Positions 25,414 through 33,695 of a stretch of 64,000 bases of DNA are shown in pieces. The number at the start of each line of letters is the position of its first letter. Positions within the stretch are counted from its first letter, which is position 1. This DNA comes from Xanthomonas pisi DSM 18956. Lineage in GTDB: Bacteria; Pseudomonadota; Gammaproteobacteria; Xanthomonadales; Xanthomonadaceae. The stretch covers positions 1 through 64,000 of the forward strand of contig NZ_JPLE01000013.1 of the NCBI RefSeq assembly GCF_001010415.1, in the 5' to 3' direction. The position numbers were made by a program, and so were the translations under genes. The notes under the pieces are model-generated. The model searched no databases. It was not told the origin of the DNA and worked only from the letters and a program-made list of their open reading frames with translations.

Positions 25414-26322
25414 TCACTGGCTCACCTCATCGGCAGTGATCAGTTCCGCCAGCGCCCACAGATGCCGCACCAGCGGAGCGCTGTCCAGCGCGCCCGGCGC
25501 AACCGCCAGGGCCAGACGTGCCAGCGGCATGCGGCCTTGGATATCCAGGTAGCGCACCCCGGGCCGCTGCAGTTGCGCGGTGGAGGCGGGCACCACCGAG
25601 ACACCCAGTTCGGCGGCGACCAGGTTGATGATCGACGACATCTGCGGCGCCTCCTGGGTGATGCGCAAGGTCACGCCCGACTCGCGGCAGGCGGCGAGGA
25701 TTTCGTCGTACAGGCTGGAGCCGAAGCTGCGCGGAAACAGGATGAACGGCTCGCCCGCCAGCGCCGCCAGCGGCGCGCTGTTGTGGGCGGCCAGCGGATG
25801 CGCTGCCGGCACCGCGATCTTCATCGGCTCATCGGCAAAGCGCAGCAGAAGCAGGTCCGGTGGCGTGCTCAAGCCGTAGCGGACGAACGCCGCATCCAGG
25901 CGGCCATCGGCCAGGCCCACCAGCAGGCTGGCGGTGTTGGTTTCTTCCAGCAGCAGTTCGACCTGCGGCCACTGCCGTCGGAAATCGCGGATCAGGCGCG
26001 GCACCACCGGACTGAAGGCGGCCGAGGCGGTGAAGCCCATGCGCAAGCGGCCGGATTCGCCACGCGCCACACGCCTGGCGGTTTCGGCGGCGCGCTCCAC
26101 ATCGGCCAGCACCCGTCGCACTTCGCCGAGAAAGGCATCGCCGGCTGGCGTCAGCTCCGCACCGCTATGGGTGCGGCGGAACAGCGGCGTGCCCAGCTCG
26201 CGCTCCAGTGTCTGGATCTGCTGGCTCAGCGGTGGCTGGCCGATACCGACCCGGGCAGCGGCACGGGTGAAATTGCCTTCCTCGGCAACCGCCAGGAAAT
26301 AGCGCAGGTGACGCAGTTCCAT
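25414..26322 (-). CDS. LysR-family regulator divergent from MFS transporter
   Basis: A 302-residue LysR regulator of the BenM/CatM-like subgroup: MELRHLRYFLAVAEEGNFTR start, HTH with ARVGIGQPPLSQQIQTLERE, and an effector domain from about 90. The ATG at 26322 matches the conserved family start; the frame extends 71 codons further into the divergent gene. It is transcribed away from an MFS gene over about 97 bases, and such pairs usually mean the regulator controls the transporter. Confidence 0.9.
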   Translation of the reverse strand: MELRHLRYFLAVAEEGNFTRAAARVGIGQPPLSQQIQTLERELGTPLFRRTHSGAELTPAGDAFLGEVRRVLADVERAAETARRVARGESGRLRMGFTASAAFSPVVPRLIRDFRRQWPQVELLLEETNTASLLVGLADGRLDAAFVRYGLSTPPDLLLLRFADEPMKIAVPAAHPLAAHNSAPLAALAGEPFILFPRSFGSSLYDEILAACRESGVTLRITQEAPQMSSIINLVAAELGVSVVPASTAQLQRPGVRYLDIQGRMPLARLALAVAPGALDSAPLVRHLWALAELITADEVSQ

Positions 26323-26333
26323 GGTATCTGTTT

Positions 26334-26362
26334 CATATATGGCAACTGCCAGCATCATATAT
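26334..26362. promoter_or_regulatory. Candidate LysR control region (dyad flanked by CATATAT repeats)
   Basis: A 12-base perfect dyad TGGCA-AC-TGCCA (26340-26351) is flanked by two direct CATATAT copies at 26334-26340 and 26356-26362, spaced 22 bases or about two helical turns. The region is far more AT-rich than its surroundings and lies between the divergent LysR and MFS starts. It is likely to hold promoter elements and the regulator's sites. Confidence 0.4.
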
Positions 26363-26419
26363 TGGACAGGGGGTAGTGACAGGCGAATACTCGCCGTCCC
26401 CGGTCTCATCCAGATACCC

Positions 26420-27694
26420 GTGCCTGCTTCCGACTCCCGCCCCAGCGCCCTGCCGGCCACTGCCGCCGTTCCCGAGATCGCGGCACCTGCCAGCGGCCGC
26501 ATCCGGCTGGCCTTGTTCCTGGCCGGCTTTGCCACCTTCTCGCTGCTCTACAGCGTGCAGCCGGTATTGCCCGAGTTCGCGCGTGCCTTCGGCGTGGATG
26601 CGGCGGTCGCCTCGTTGCCGTTATCGCTGGCCACCGGCGGGCTGGCGGTGGCGATCTTCTGCGCCGGTGCGGTCTCGGAAAACCTGGGGCGGCGCGGCTT
26701 GATGTTCGCCTCCATTGCGCTGGCTGCGGTGCTCAACCTGGTCTCGGCGTTCCTCCCGCACTGGGGCGCGCTGGTGGCGGTGCGCACCCTGTCCGGCATC
26801 GCGTTGGGCGGCGTTCCTGCGGTGGCGATGGTGTACCTGGGCGAAGAACTGCCGGCCAACAAACTTGGCGCGGCCACCGGCCTGTACGTGGCCGGCAACG
26901 CATTCGGCGGCATGAGCGGGCGCATCATGATGAGCGTGCTGACCGACCACACCGATTGGCGCACCGCACTGGCGCTCTTGAGCGGCTTCGACCTGCTGTG
27001 TGCCTTCGCATTCGTGTGGCTGCTGCCGCCGTCGCGCCATTTCGTGCGCCGGCATGGGGTCAACCTGCGGTTCCATCTGCGTGCCTGGGCGGGGCATCTG
27101 CGCGATCGCAACCTGCCGTGGTTGTTTGCGTTGCCGTTCCTGTTGATGGGCGTGTTCGTCAGCCTCTACAACTACGCCGGGTTTCGCTTGGGCGGGCCGG
27201 AATTTGGACTGAGCCAGAGCCAGATCGGCATGATCTTCAGCGCCTACGTGTTCGGCATCGTCAGCTCATCGGTGGCTGGGGCCGCGTCGGATCGCTTCGG
27301 CCGTGGGCCGGTGGTCAGTGCCGGCATCGTGCTGTGCGTGCTCGGCGTGGCATTGACGTTGGCGCATGTGCTGGCGCTGGTGGTGGGCGGCATCGTATTG
27401 CTGACGATCGGCTTTTTCATCGCACATTCGGCGGCCAGCGCCTGGGTGAGCCGGCTCGGCGGCGCGCACCGCAGTCATGCCGCCTCGCTGTATCTGCTGG
27501 CCTATTACGCCGGCTCCAGCGTGATCGGTGCGCTCGGCGGCTGGTTCTGGCAACACGGCGGTTGGGCCGGGCTGGTCGGCATGTGCCTGACCCTGCTGGT
27601 GCTGGCGTTTGCCGCCGCGCATGTGTTGCGCCAACGCGCCGATGATGCACGCCCGTACGGCCGGTGTGCGCCGCATCCTGCGCGTGGGCAATGA
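26420..27694 (+). CDS. MFS transporter, YnfM-like
   Basis: A major facilitator of about 424 residues with 12 predicted membrane segments beginning at LALFLAGFATFSLLYSVQP. VLPEFARAFGVDAAVASLPL and GVPAVAMVYLGEE resemble the YnfM group of putative arabinose-type or drug efflux transporters. The start is uncertain: GTG at 26420 gives a plausible cytosolic N-terminus, while an in-frame ATG at 26339 lies inside the putative control region. Its stop overlaps the region just before the next VOC gene (TGA then C then ATG), so the two are cotranscribed. It is probably regulated by the divergent LysR gene. Confidence 0.8.
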   Translation: MPASDSRPSALPATAAVPEIAAPASGRIRLALFLAGFATFSLLYSVQPVLPEFARAFGVDAAVASLPLSLATGGLAVAIFCAGAVSENLGRRGLMFASIALAAVLNLVSAFLPHWGALVAVRTLSGIALGGVPAVAMVYLGEELPANKLGAATGLYVAGNAFGGMSGRIMMSVLTDHTDWRTALALLSGFDLLCAFAFVWLLPPSRHFVRRHGVNLRFHLRAWAGHLRDRNLPWLFALPFLLMGVFVSLYNYAGFRLGGPEFGLSQSQIGMIFSAYVFGIVSSSVAGAASDRFGRGPVVSAGIVLCVLGVALTLAHVLALVVGGIVLLTIGFFIAHSAASAWVSRLGGAHRSHAASLYLLAYYAGSSVIGALGGWFWQHGGWAGLVGMCLTLLVLAFAAAHVLRQRADDARPYGRCAPHPARGQ

Positions 27695-27695
27695 C

Positions 27696-28076
27696 ATGCA
27701 GATCGAGCGGCTCGACCATCTGGTGCTCACCGTTGCCGACGTGCAAGCCACCTGCGAGTTTTATGCGCGCGTGCTCGGCATGCAGGTGGTGCGTTTTGGT
27801 GAAGGGCGACGTGCGCTGGCCTTCGGCCAACAGAAGATCAACCTGCACGCCGCCGGGCGCGAGTTCGAACCCAAGGCGCGTTTGCCGACGCCCGGGTCGG
27901 CAGATCTGTGCCTGATCACCACAACCCCACTGCAGCAGGCGCAGGACCACATCGTCGCCGCCGGTGTCAGCATCGAGCAGGGGCCAATCCAGCGTACCGG
28001 CGCAACCGGTGCGTTGCTGTCGATCTATTTCCGCGATCCGGACGGCAACCTGATCGAGGTCAGCAACCTGCTGTAG
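27696..28076 (+). CDS. VOC-family protein, coupled to the MFS gene
   Basis: A 126-residue single-module glyoxalase-fold protein: IERLDHLVLTVADVQATCEF, RVLGMQVVRFGEGRRALAFG, KINLHAAG and a C-terminal YFRDPDGNLIEVSN with the usual metal-ligand glutamate. The ATG at 27696 is two bases past the MFS stop. The family holds small resistance and isomerase proteins sometimes named virulence protein. Coupling with an exporter suggests a joint role against a small toxic compound, which is inference. Confidence 0.8.
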   Translation: MQIERLDHLVLTVADVQATCEFYARVLGMQVVRFGEGRRALAFGQQKINLHAAGREFEPKARLPTPGSADLCLITTTPLQQAQDHIVAAGVSIEQGPIQRTGATGALLSIYFRDPDGNLIEVSNLL

Positions 28077-28170
28077 CGGCCGATTGCCGTGCCATGTGTG
28101 CGCTGTGCGACGTGGCAGGTGGCGCGATGCAAGGCACCTTGAAGCGATGGCCGTCGCTCACCCTTCCGAG

Positions 28171-28599
28171 CTAGCGTGCCCGCTTGCTGCGTGCCGTCTG
28201 CGCTGCAGAAGGCGGCGCGGCGATCGCATCGGCCGCACCTTGTGCCAGGGTTTCCAGCAGGCGCCCACGCCGCCGCTCCAGATCGGCCAGCTGGCGCTCG
28301 ATCTGCTGCAGACGCGTGCGATGCACGTGTGCGGTTTCCGGGCACATCTGCGCGCCTTCCACCAAGCGCATGCAATCGGGAAACCGGAGAATGTCGTCCA
28401 GGCTGAAGCCAGTGGCGATCAGCCGCTGGATCTGCCGCACCTGCGCAACGCATGCGGCGGGAAACACCCGGTAGCCATTGGCGCTGCGCGAGGACGTCAG
28501 CAGGCCACGCGCGTCGTAGTGACGAATCGAGCGCACGCTGGCGCCGGTCTGCAGTGCCAGTGCGCCAATGCTCAGCGAGGGTTCGGGAAGCGTTGCCAT
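28171..28599 (-). CDS. MerR-family transcriptional regulator
   Basis: A 142-residue MerR protein: winged HTH (LSIGALALQTGASVRSIRHY, then DARGLLTSSRSANGYRVF) in residues 8-70, followed by a coiled-coil dimer helix and a short C-terminus with a single Cys-Pro (QMCPETAHV). It lacks the metal-binding cysteine pattern of CueR or MerR, so it is likely to sense an organic compound or redox state. The ATG at 28599 is chosen over the longer frame. It is divergent from an alpha/beta hydrolase, with a dyad between them. Confidence 0.87.
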   Translation of the reverse strand: MATLPEPSLSIGALALQTGASVRSIRHYDARGLLTSSRSANGYRVFPAACVAQVRQIQRLIATGFSLDDILRFPDCMRLVEGAQMCPETAHVHRTRLQQIERQLADLERRRGRLLETLAQGAADAIAAPPSAAQTARSKRAR

Positions 28600-28631
28600 G
28601 CGCCAAGCATACGGCGCGAGCACTGCTTGAC

Positions 28632-28649
28632 CCTCACATTGGTGTCAGG
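28632..28649. promoter_or_regulatory. Candidate MerR-family operator
   Basis: CCTCACA-TTGG-TGTCAGG is an imperfect 18-base dyad (one mismatch per arm), overlapped by TTGACC at 28627-28632. MerR-family sites usually sit between the promoter elements of the target gene. It lies between the MerR start and the hydrolase start, 40 bases before the latter. Confidence 0.5.
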
Positions 28650-28688
28650 CTGGAGGATGGCCGCTCTCATTGTCTGGAGCTCACTCCG

Positions 28689-29615
28689 ATGCCTGTTCGC
28701 TTCTTCCCGGTCACTGGCATGCAGCCGATGCGCTACGCGCTGGCTTGCCTGTTGCTGCTTTCTTCAACCTTGGCCGCGGCGGTCACCCCCGCTTCGCGCA
28801 GTTATACGGTGACCGCGCCCGATGGCGTCACCCTGGCCGTGCAGGAACACGGCGCCAGCGATGCTCCGGCAATCGTATTCGTGCACGGCCTGCTCGGTAG
28901 CCGCATCAATTGGGACGCGCAGCTGGCCGATGCGCGCTTGCAAGACTATCGATTGATCACCTATGACCTGCGTGGGCATGGCTTGTCCGGCAAGCCGACT
29001 GCAGCGTCGGCCTATCGGGATGGCATGCGCTGGGCCGACGATCTTGACGCGGTGCTGAAAGCGGCAAAGGCGCGCGACGCGGTGCTGGTCGGTTGGTCGC
29101 TGGGCGCAGCCGTCGTCACAAACTACCTCGCACGTCACGGCGATGAAGGGCTTGGCGGCGTGGTGTATGTCGACGGCGTGATCGAATTGCGCGCAGAACA
29201 GCTGGGCTCGCATCCGGCGATCTATCGCGATCTGGTCTCCGATGACCTGCGCACGCATCTGCAGGCGGTACACGACTTCCTGCGGCTGTGCTTCGCCACC
29301 CAACCGTCTGCGCCCGTATTTGGTACCTTGCTGGCCAACGCGTCGCTGGCCTCCTGGGACATGCAGCGCGCCGTGCAAGGCATGTCGATCGATGTCGCCG
29401 GCCTGCAGCGCACGCGCCTGCCGGTGTTGCTGGTGTACGGCGCACGCGATGCGCTGGTGACCGCCGAGCCGACGCTGGCACGTGCACGGCAATTGCAACC
29501 GCGTGCGCAGACGCGTCTCTACCCGGATGCAGGGCACGCGCCATTCCTGGAGGACAGCGTGCGCTTCAACCGGGACCTGCTGCAGTTTGTCGATCAGGCA
29601 CGGGTTGCACACTGA
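28689..29615 (+). CDS. Exported alpha/beta hydrolase
   Basis: A 308-residue serine hydrolase with an N-terminal signal-like stretch (MRYALACLLLLSSTLAAAV). Catalytic elements are HGLLGSR (oxyanion), GWSLGAAV (nucleophile serine), YGARDAL (acid) and DAGHAPFLE (histidine). The ATG at 28689 is used, preceded by GGAG; a second ATG at 28719 sits nearer the signal. It is probably periplasmic. Divergent from a MerR gene with an operator-like dyad between them, so its expression is likely to be induced by the MerR ligand, which could be its substrate. Confidence 0.82.
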   Translation: MPVRFFPVTGMQPMRYALACLLLLSSTLAAAVTPASRSYTVTAPDGVTLAVQEHGASDAPAIVFVHGLLGSRINWDAQLADARLQDYRLITYDLRGHGLSGKPTAASAYRDGMRWADDLDAVLKAAKARDAVLVGWSLGAAVVTNYLARHGDEGLGGVVYVDGVIELRAEQLGSHPAIYRDLVSDDLRTHLQAVHDFLRLCFATQPSAPVFGTLLANASLASWDMQRAVQGMSIDVAGLQRTRLPVLLVYGARDALVTAEPTLARARQLQPRAQTRLYPDAGHAPFLEDSVRFNRDLLQFVDQARVAH

Positions 29616-29886
29616 GCGACAGTGACCGCACCCGTGGCCTGCAGCAACAGGAGGGCTGAACCAGCTGCGTGGACACGGCCTGATACTGTACCGCCTTCAC
29701 GGATGCATCCAGTCCGGCGCGTCGTGCATACAACGGTTTGATCCGCACGCTGCGGCGACCCTGCGTCATGCGACAGTGCGACGCACGTCGCGCACGTCGC
29801 ACGGTGACGGCCGTCGACGCCGCGCCGCAGCGGGCGAACCGCTTGCCGTTGGCGCAAAGTGATCCCATCGCTTCCGGAATGACCAC

Positions 29887-30768
29887 ATGACTGCTGCCCT
29901 TGCCCACGACGATCACACGCTGCAGGACTTCATCGAGCGCCACCAGCGCCTGTTCGTGCTCACCGGCGCCGGTTGCAGCACCGACTCGGGCATTCCCGAT
30001 TACCGCGATCTGCAAGGCGGCTGGAAGCGTCCACAACCGGTGACGTTCCAGGCCTTCATGGGCGAGCTGTCCACGCGCCAGCGCTACTGGGCGCGCAGCC
30101 TGGTGGGCTGGCCGCGTTTCGGGCTGGCGCTGCCCAATGCGACCCATCACGCACTGGTCGCGCTGGAAGCGCGCGGCCAGCTGGAACTGCTGCTGACGCA
30201 AAACGTGGATCGCCTGCATCAGGCGGCCGGCAGTCAGGCGGTGATCGACCTGCACGGCCGGCTCGATGTGGTGCGTTGCATGGGCTGCGAGCGGCGCATG
30301 CCGCGGACCGAGTTCCAGATCCTGCTTGAGCAGGCCAACCCCGGCTGGGCCGCGCTGGACGCGGTGCAGGCGCCCGATGGTGATGCGGATCTGGACGATG
30401 TGGCCTTCGATACCTTCGTGGTGCCGCCGTGCCCGGTGTGTGGCGGGGTGCTCAAGCCGGATGTGGTGTTCTTCGGCGAGAACGTGCCGCGCGAGCGCGT
30501 GGAGCGTGCCTTCGCGCATTTGCAGGCCGCCGATGCGGTGCTGGTGGTGGGCTCGTCGCTGATGGTGTATTCGGGCTTTCGCTTCGTGCAGGCCGCCGCG
30601 CGCAACGGCCTGCCGATCGCCGCGCTCAATTTCGGGCGTACCCGCGCCGACGCGTTGCTCAGCCTGAAGGTGGAGCAGTCGTGCGCGCAGGCGCTGGCCT
30701 TCCTGCGGCAGCCGCCGGATCCGCTGCAGGCTGCGCCGGCCAGGTACGACAGTGCGCGCTCTGCATGA
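29887..30768 (+). CDS. Sirtuin (Sir2-family NAD-dependent deacylase)
   Basis: A 293-residue sirtuin with all core elements: GAGCSTDSGIPDYRD (residues 27-41), LTQNVDRLH, catalytic His123 in IDLHGRLD, structural zinc cysteines C131, C134, C182 and C185, and VVGSSLMVYSGF. The insert between the zinc pairs and the FFGENVP motif resemble the class II, SIRT4-like bacterial sirtuins. It should remove acyl groups from protein lysines using NAD. It is a single gene on the plus strand followed by an old yellow enzyme 48 bases later, so the two could be cotranscribed. Confidence 0.9.
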   Translation: MTAALAHDDHTLQDFIERHQRLFVLTGAGCSTDSGIPDYRDLQGGWKRPQPVTFQAFMGELSTRQRYWARSLVGWPRFGLALPNATHHALVALEARGQLELLLTQNVDRLHQAAGSQAVIDLHGRLDVVRCMGCERRMPRTEFQILLEQANPGWAALDAVQAPDGDADLDDVAFDTFVVPPCPVCGGVLKPDVVFFGENVPRERVERAFAHLQAADAVLVVGSSLMVYSGFRFVQAAARNGLPIAALNFGRTRADALLSLKVEQSCAQALAFLRQPPDPLQAAPARYDSARSA

Positions 30769-30816
30769 CGCAGTGATCCATCGCAGCGGTTGTGCGGCGG
30801 CGCGTGGCGCAGTGCA

Positions 30817-31947
30817 ATGGGCACCCCCACCCCGCGCCCGGATGTTGCCTTGAGCCAGTTGTTCACCCCCATCGCCTTCGGCCCGCTCGCGCTCGCCAAC
30901 CGCATCGTGATCGCGCCGATGTGCCAATACTCCGCGCAGGATGGCCGCGCCAGCGATTGGCACCGCATCCACCTGGGCACGCTGTCGCAATCGGGTGCTG
31001 GCCTGTTGATCCTGGAGGCCGCCGCAGTGGTGCCGGAAGGGCGCATCAGCTACGCCGATCTGGGCCTGTACGACGACGCCACCGAGCAGGCGCTGGATGC
31101 GGTGCTGCAGTCGGTGCGGCGCTGGTCGCCGATGCCGATCGGCATCCAGCTGGCGCATGCCGGCCGCAAGGCGTCGACCGATGTGCCGTGGAAGGGCGGG
31201 CAGGCGATCGCCCCCGATCAGGCGCATGGCTGGCAGACCGTGTCTGCCTCGGCGCAGCCGTTCCAGCCGGGCAAGCCCGCACCGCAGGCGCTGGATGAGG
31301 CCGGGATCGATGCGGTGGTGGCCGCGTTCGTCACTGCGGCAACCCGCGCCGAACGCCTGGGTCTGGATCTGATCGAGCTGCATGCCGCACATGGCTATCT
31401 GATGCATCAGTTCCTGTCGCCGCTGAGCAATCAGCGCAACGATGCATATGGCGGTTCGCTGGAAAACCGCATGCGCTTGACGCTGCGCATCTTCGATGAA
31501 GTGCGTGCGGCGGTGTCCGCGCGCATCGCGGTCGGCGTGCGCATCTCGGCCACCGATTGGGTGGAGGGCGGCTGGGATCTGGAGCAGAGCCTCGTCTTGT
31601 CCAAGGCGCTGGATGCACGCGGCGCGCATTACATCCATGTCTCCAGCGGGGGGCTCGATCCGCGCCAGCAGATTCCGGTGCAGGCCGGCTATCAGATCCC
31701 GTTTGCGCAGGCGATTCGTGCGCAGGTCGCCACGCCGGTGATCGGCGTGGGCCTGATCACCGAGCCGGCCCACGCCGAGGCGATCCTGCAGGACGGCCAG
31801 GCCGACGCAATCGCGCTGGCACGCGGCATCCTGTACGACCCGCGCTGGCCGTGGCATGCCGCCGCGGCGCTGGGTGCATCGGTCACGCCGGCCCCGCAGT
31901 ATCTGCGCTGCGAACCGCGCGATGCACGCGGCGTGTTCGCCAGCTGA
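30817..31947 (+). CDS. Old yellow enzyme family NADH:flavin oxidoreductase (YqjM/xenobiotic reductase type)
   Basis: A 376-residue FMN-dependent TIM barrel. It has the thermophilic-like OYE signature: APMCQYSA with the redox-tuning Cys36, HLGTLSQSGAG, the substrate-binding pair in ELHAAHGYLMHQF, SPLSNQRNDAYGGSLENR, and a C-terminal FMN phosphate site around VGLITEPAHAE. It reduces activated alkenes, nitro compounds or nitrate esters with NADPH. The start at 30817 (ATG) is plausible; a TTG at 30850 is an alternative. The adjacent dehydrogenase gene on the same strand may belong to the same response. Confidence 0.87.
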   Translation: MGTPTPRPDVALSQLFTPIAFGPLALANRIVIAPMCQYSAQDGRASDWHRIHLGTLSQSGAGLLILEAAAVVPEGRISYADLGLYDDATEQALDAVLQSVRRWSPMPIGIQLAHAGRKASTDVPWKGGQAIAPDQAHGWQTVSASAQPFQPGKPAPQALDEAGIDAVVAAFVTAATRAERLGLDLIELHAAHGYLMHQFLSPLSNQRNDAYGGSLENRMRLTLRIFDEVRAAVSARIAVGVRISATDWVEGGWDLEQSLVLSKALDARGAHYIHVSSGGLDPRQQIPVQAGYQIPFAQAIRAQVATPVIGVGLITEPAHAEAILQDGQADAIALARGILYDPRWPWHAAAALGASVTPAPQYLRCEPRDARGVFAS

Positions 31948-32003
31948 CGCACGCCACCGACGTCATACCGACACCGACGTCATATCGAAGAGGACGCACA
32001 CGC

Positions 32004-32879
32004 ATGCCGATAGGATTTCTGGGACTGGGCACGATGGGCCTGCCGATGGCGCACAACCTGCTGCGCGGCGGCTTCGAGATAAGTGTCTGGAACCGTTCGC
32101 CAGAACGCGCGCGCAGCCTGCGCGATGCCGGGGCGACGGTGGTGGATGCGCCGGTGGGCGCTGCGTGCGGCCCGCTGTTGTTTTCGATGCTGGCCGACGA
32201 TGCCGCGGTCCGTCAGACCGTGCTGGACGGCGGCGTGCTGGATGCACTGCCGGCCGGTAGCGTGCACGTCAACATGGCCACCATCTCGGTGGCGCTGGCG
32301 CACGAGTTGACCGCACTGCACGCCGAGCGCGGCATCGCCTACGTCGCCGCGCCGGTGCTTGGCCGCGTCGACGTGGCCGAGGCCGGCAAGCTCAATATCC
32401 TGGCTGCCGGCGACGCTGCGGCGCTGGCACGGGTGCAGCCGATGTTCGATGTGCTGGGGCAGAAGACCTGGCACATCGGCGATGCCCCGGAGCAGGCCAA
32501 CGCAGTGAAACTGGCGGCCAATTTCTGCCTGGCCAGCGCCATCGGCGCCATGGCCGAGGCCAGCGCACTGGCGCGCGGGCACGGCGTGGACGCCACGCAG
32601 TTCCTGGGCATGCTCACCACCACCTTGTTCGCTGCACCTGCGTACCAGGGCTACGGCAAGCTCATCATGCAGCGCCACTACACACCGGCCGGCTTCACCG
32701 CCACGCTGGGACGCAAGGATGTGGATCTGGCCATCCAGGCCGGCGCCGACAAGCAGGTGCCGATGCCGTTGGGCGAACTGTTGCGCGCCAGCCTGGACCA
32801 AGCCATCGCGCACGGCGACGGCAACGCCGACTGGGCCGTGCTGGCAGAGGTGTCGGCGCGGCGGGCAGGGCAGGCCTGA
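32004..32879 (+). CDS. NAD(P)-dependent beta-hydroxyacid dehydrogenase (GLYR1/HIBADH family)
   Basis: A 291-residue member of the 3-hydroxyisobutyrate dehydrogenase family: Rossmann start GFLGLGTMGLPMAHNLLRGG, HVNMATISVALAHEL, and the catalytic lysine region NAVKLAANFCLASAI, followed by the all-helical C-terminal domain. The GRVDVAEAGKL loop in place of the canonical D(A/S)PVSGG suggests the succinic-semialdehyde/glyoxylate reductase-like or imine reductase-like branch. The ATG at 32004 has AGAGGA upstream. It follows the OYE gene by 56 bases. Confidence 0.85.
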   Translation: MPIGFLGLGTMGLPMAHNLLRGGFEISVWNRSPERARSLRDAGATVVDAPVGAACGPLLFSMLADDAAVRQTVLDGGVLDALPAGSVHVNMATISVALAHELTALHAERGIAYVAAPVLGRVDVAEAGKLNILAAGDAAALARVQPMFDVLGQKTWHIGDAPEQANAVKLAANFCLASAIGAMAEASALARGHGVDATQFLGMLTTTLFAAPAYQGYGKLIMQRHYTPAGFTATLGRKDVDLAIQAGADKQVPMPLGELLRASLDQAIAHGDGNADWAVLAEVSARRAGQA

Positions 32880-33011
32880 TCGCGACGCAAGAGTGCGGGT
32901 GCGTTGCGCGCTTTCCTCGAAAGCGACATGCGATGCCTCTTGCTCACCCGAACATGCAGCGGACCTTCTAAAATGCCGGCTCGTTACAGCCGCCGCTCCA
33001 GGGAGGATGCG

Positions 33012-33089
33012 ATGCGACACCTGCATATCACGCTCGGTTCGACCGAGCGCACACCCCGCGCACCACTCTGCGCCGGTGGCGCACGATGA
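33012..33089 (+). CDS. 25-codon leader ORF overlapping the XVIPCD gene
   Basis: An ATG at 33012 preceded by GGGAGG opens a 25-codon frame (MRHLHITLGS...AGGAR) that stops with a TGA overlapping the ATG of the next gene (ATGA at 33086-33089). The strong ribosome site is here, while the following gene has none. So the short frame may serve as a translational coupler for the XVIPCD protein. The peptide itself has no recognised family. Confidence 0.4.
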   Translation: MRHLHITLGSTERTPRAPLCAGGAR

Positions 33090-33478
33090 CTGCCGAACCG
33101 GTCGTCAACCAGGGTCCGGTGGGTCCGGACCATCCGGAGCACCCGGACCACTATCTGTTTGCACAGATCCGCGAAGCGGTGGGCGTGCTCGATGCCGAGC
33201 TGGACAAACCCACCGACGAGGCCAGCGTCCGCATGGCCGCGCGCCTGCTGCCGCTGGCCAAGCAGCACGGCTTCGATCAGGTGGATTACGTGGTGCTCAG
33301 CCGGCACGTCGGCGAGGTGGGCGAGAACGTATTCCTGGTACGCGGCGAACTCTCCGACCCCGCGCATCTGCGTGCGCACATCACCACCCAGGAAGCGATG
33401 GAGACCTCGGTGGAGACCTCGATGGCGCAACTGGACGAGATCAATCGCCGGCTGATGCTGCGCCTGCCGCCGCGCTGA
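33086..33478 (+). CDS. Stand-alone XVIPCD-like domain protein (type IV secretion effector signal domain)
   Basis: A 130-residue acidic protein. From about residue 14 it matches the XVIPCD pattern, the C-terminal recruitment domain of Xanthomonadales VirB/VirD4 effectors: HPDHYLFAQIREAVGVLDAE, then HGFDQVDYVVLS (compare GLxRIDHV), ENVFLVRGELSDPAHLRA (compare FAVQG..DPAH) and METSVETSMAQLDEIN. Normally the domain sits behind a toxin; here it makes up nearly the whole protein and no toxin or lipoprotein immunity gene is adjacent. It could be an effector remnant, a decoy or chaperone-like protein. Translation may depend on the leader ORF. Confidence 0.7.
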   Translation: MTAEPVVNQGPVGPDHPEHPDHYLFAQIREAVGVLDAELDKPTDEASVRMAARLLPLAKQHGFDQVDYVVLSRHVGEVGENVFLVRGELSDPAHLRAHITTQEAMETSVETSMAQLDEINRRLMLRLPPR

Positions 33479-33695
33479 TCCGCATCGGCAGTGGCATGCG
33501 TATCGCCTTTGGCGCCGTACGCCACCAGCGCAACGCCCGCCATGCGCTGATCGGCTGATCCGCAGCACGGCGGGTCAAGTGTCGTTGCGCTTCTCTGCGG
33601 TGCGTCGGCCTTGTCCGTTGCGCCGCGTCGCACTGTAAAAGTTACCGACGCAAGCACTGCGCCTGCGGTGCCATGCATTGGCTATCATTGCGCCG

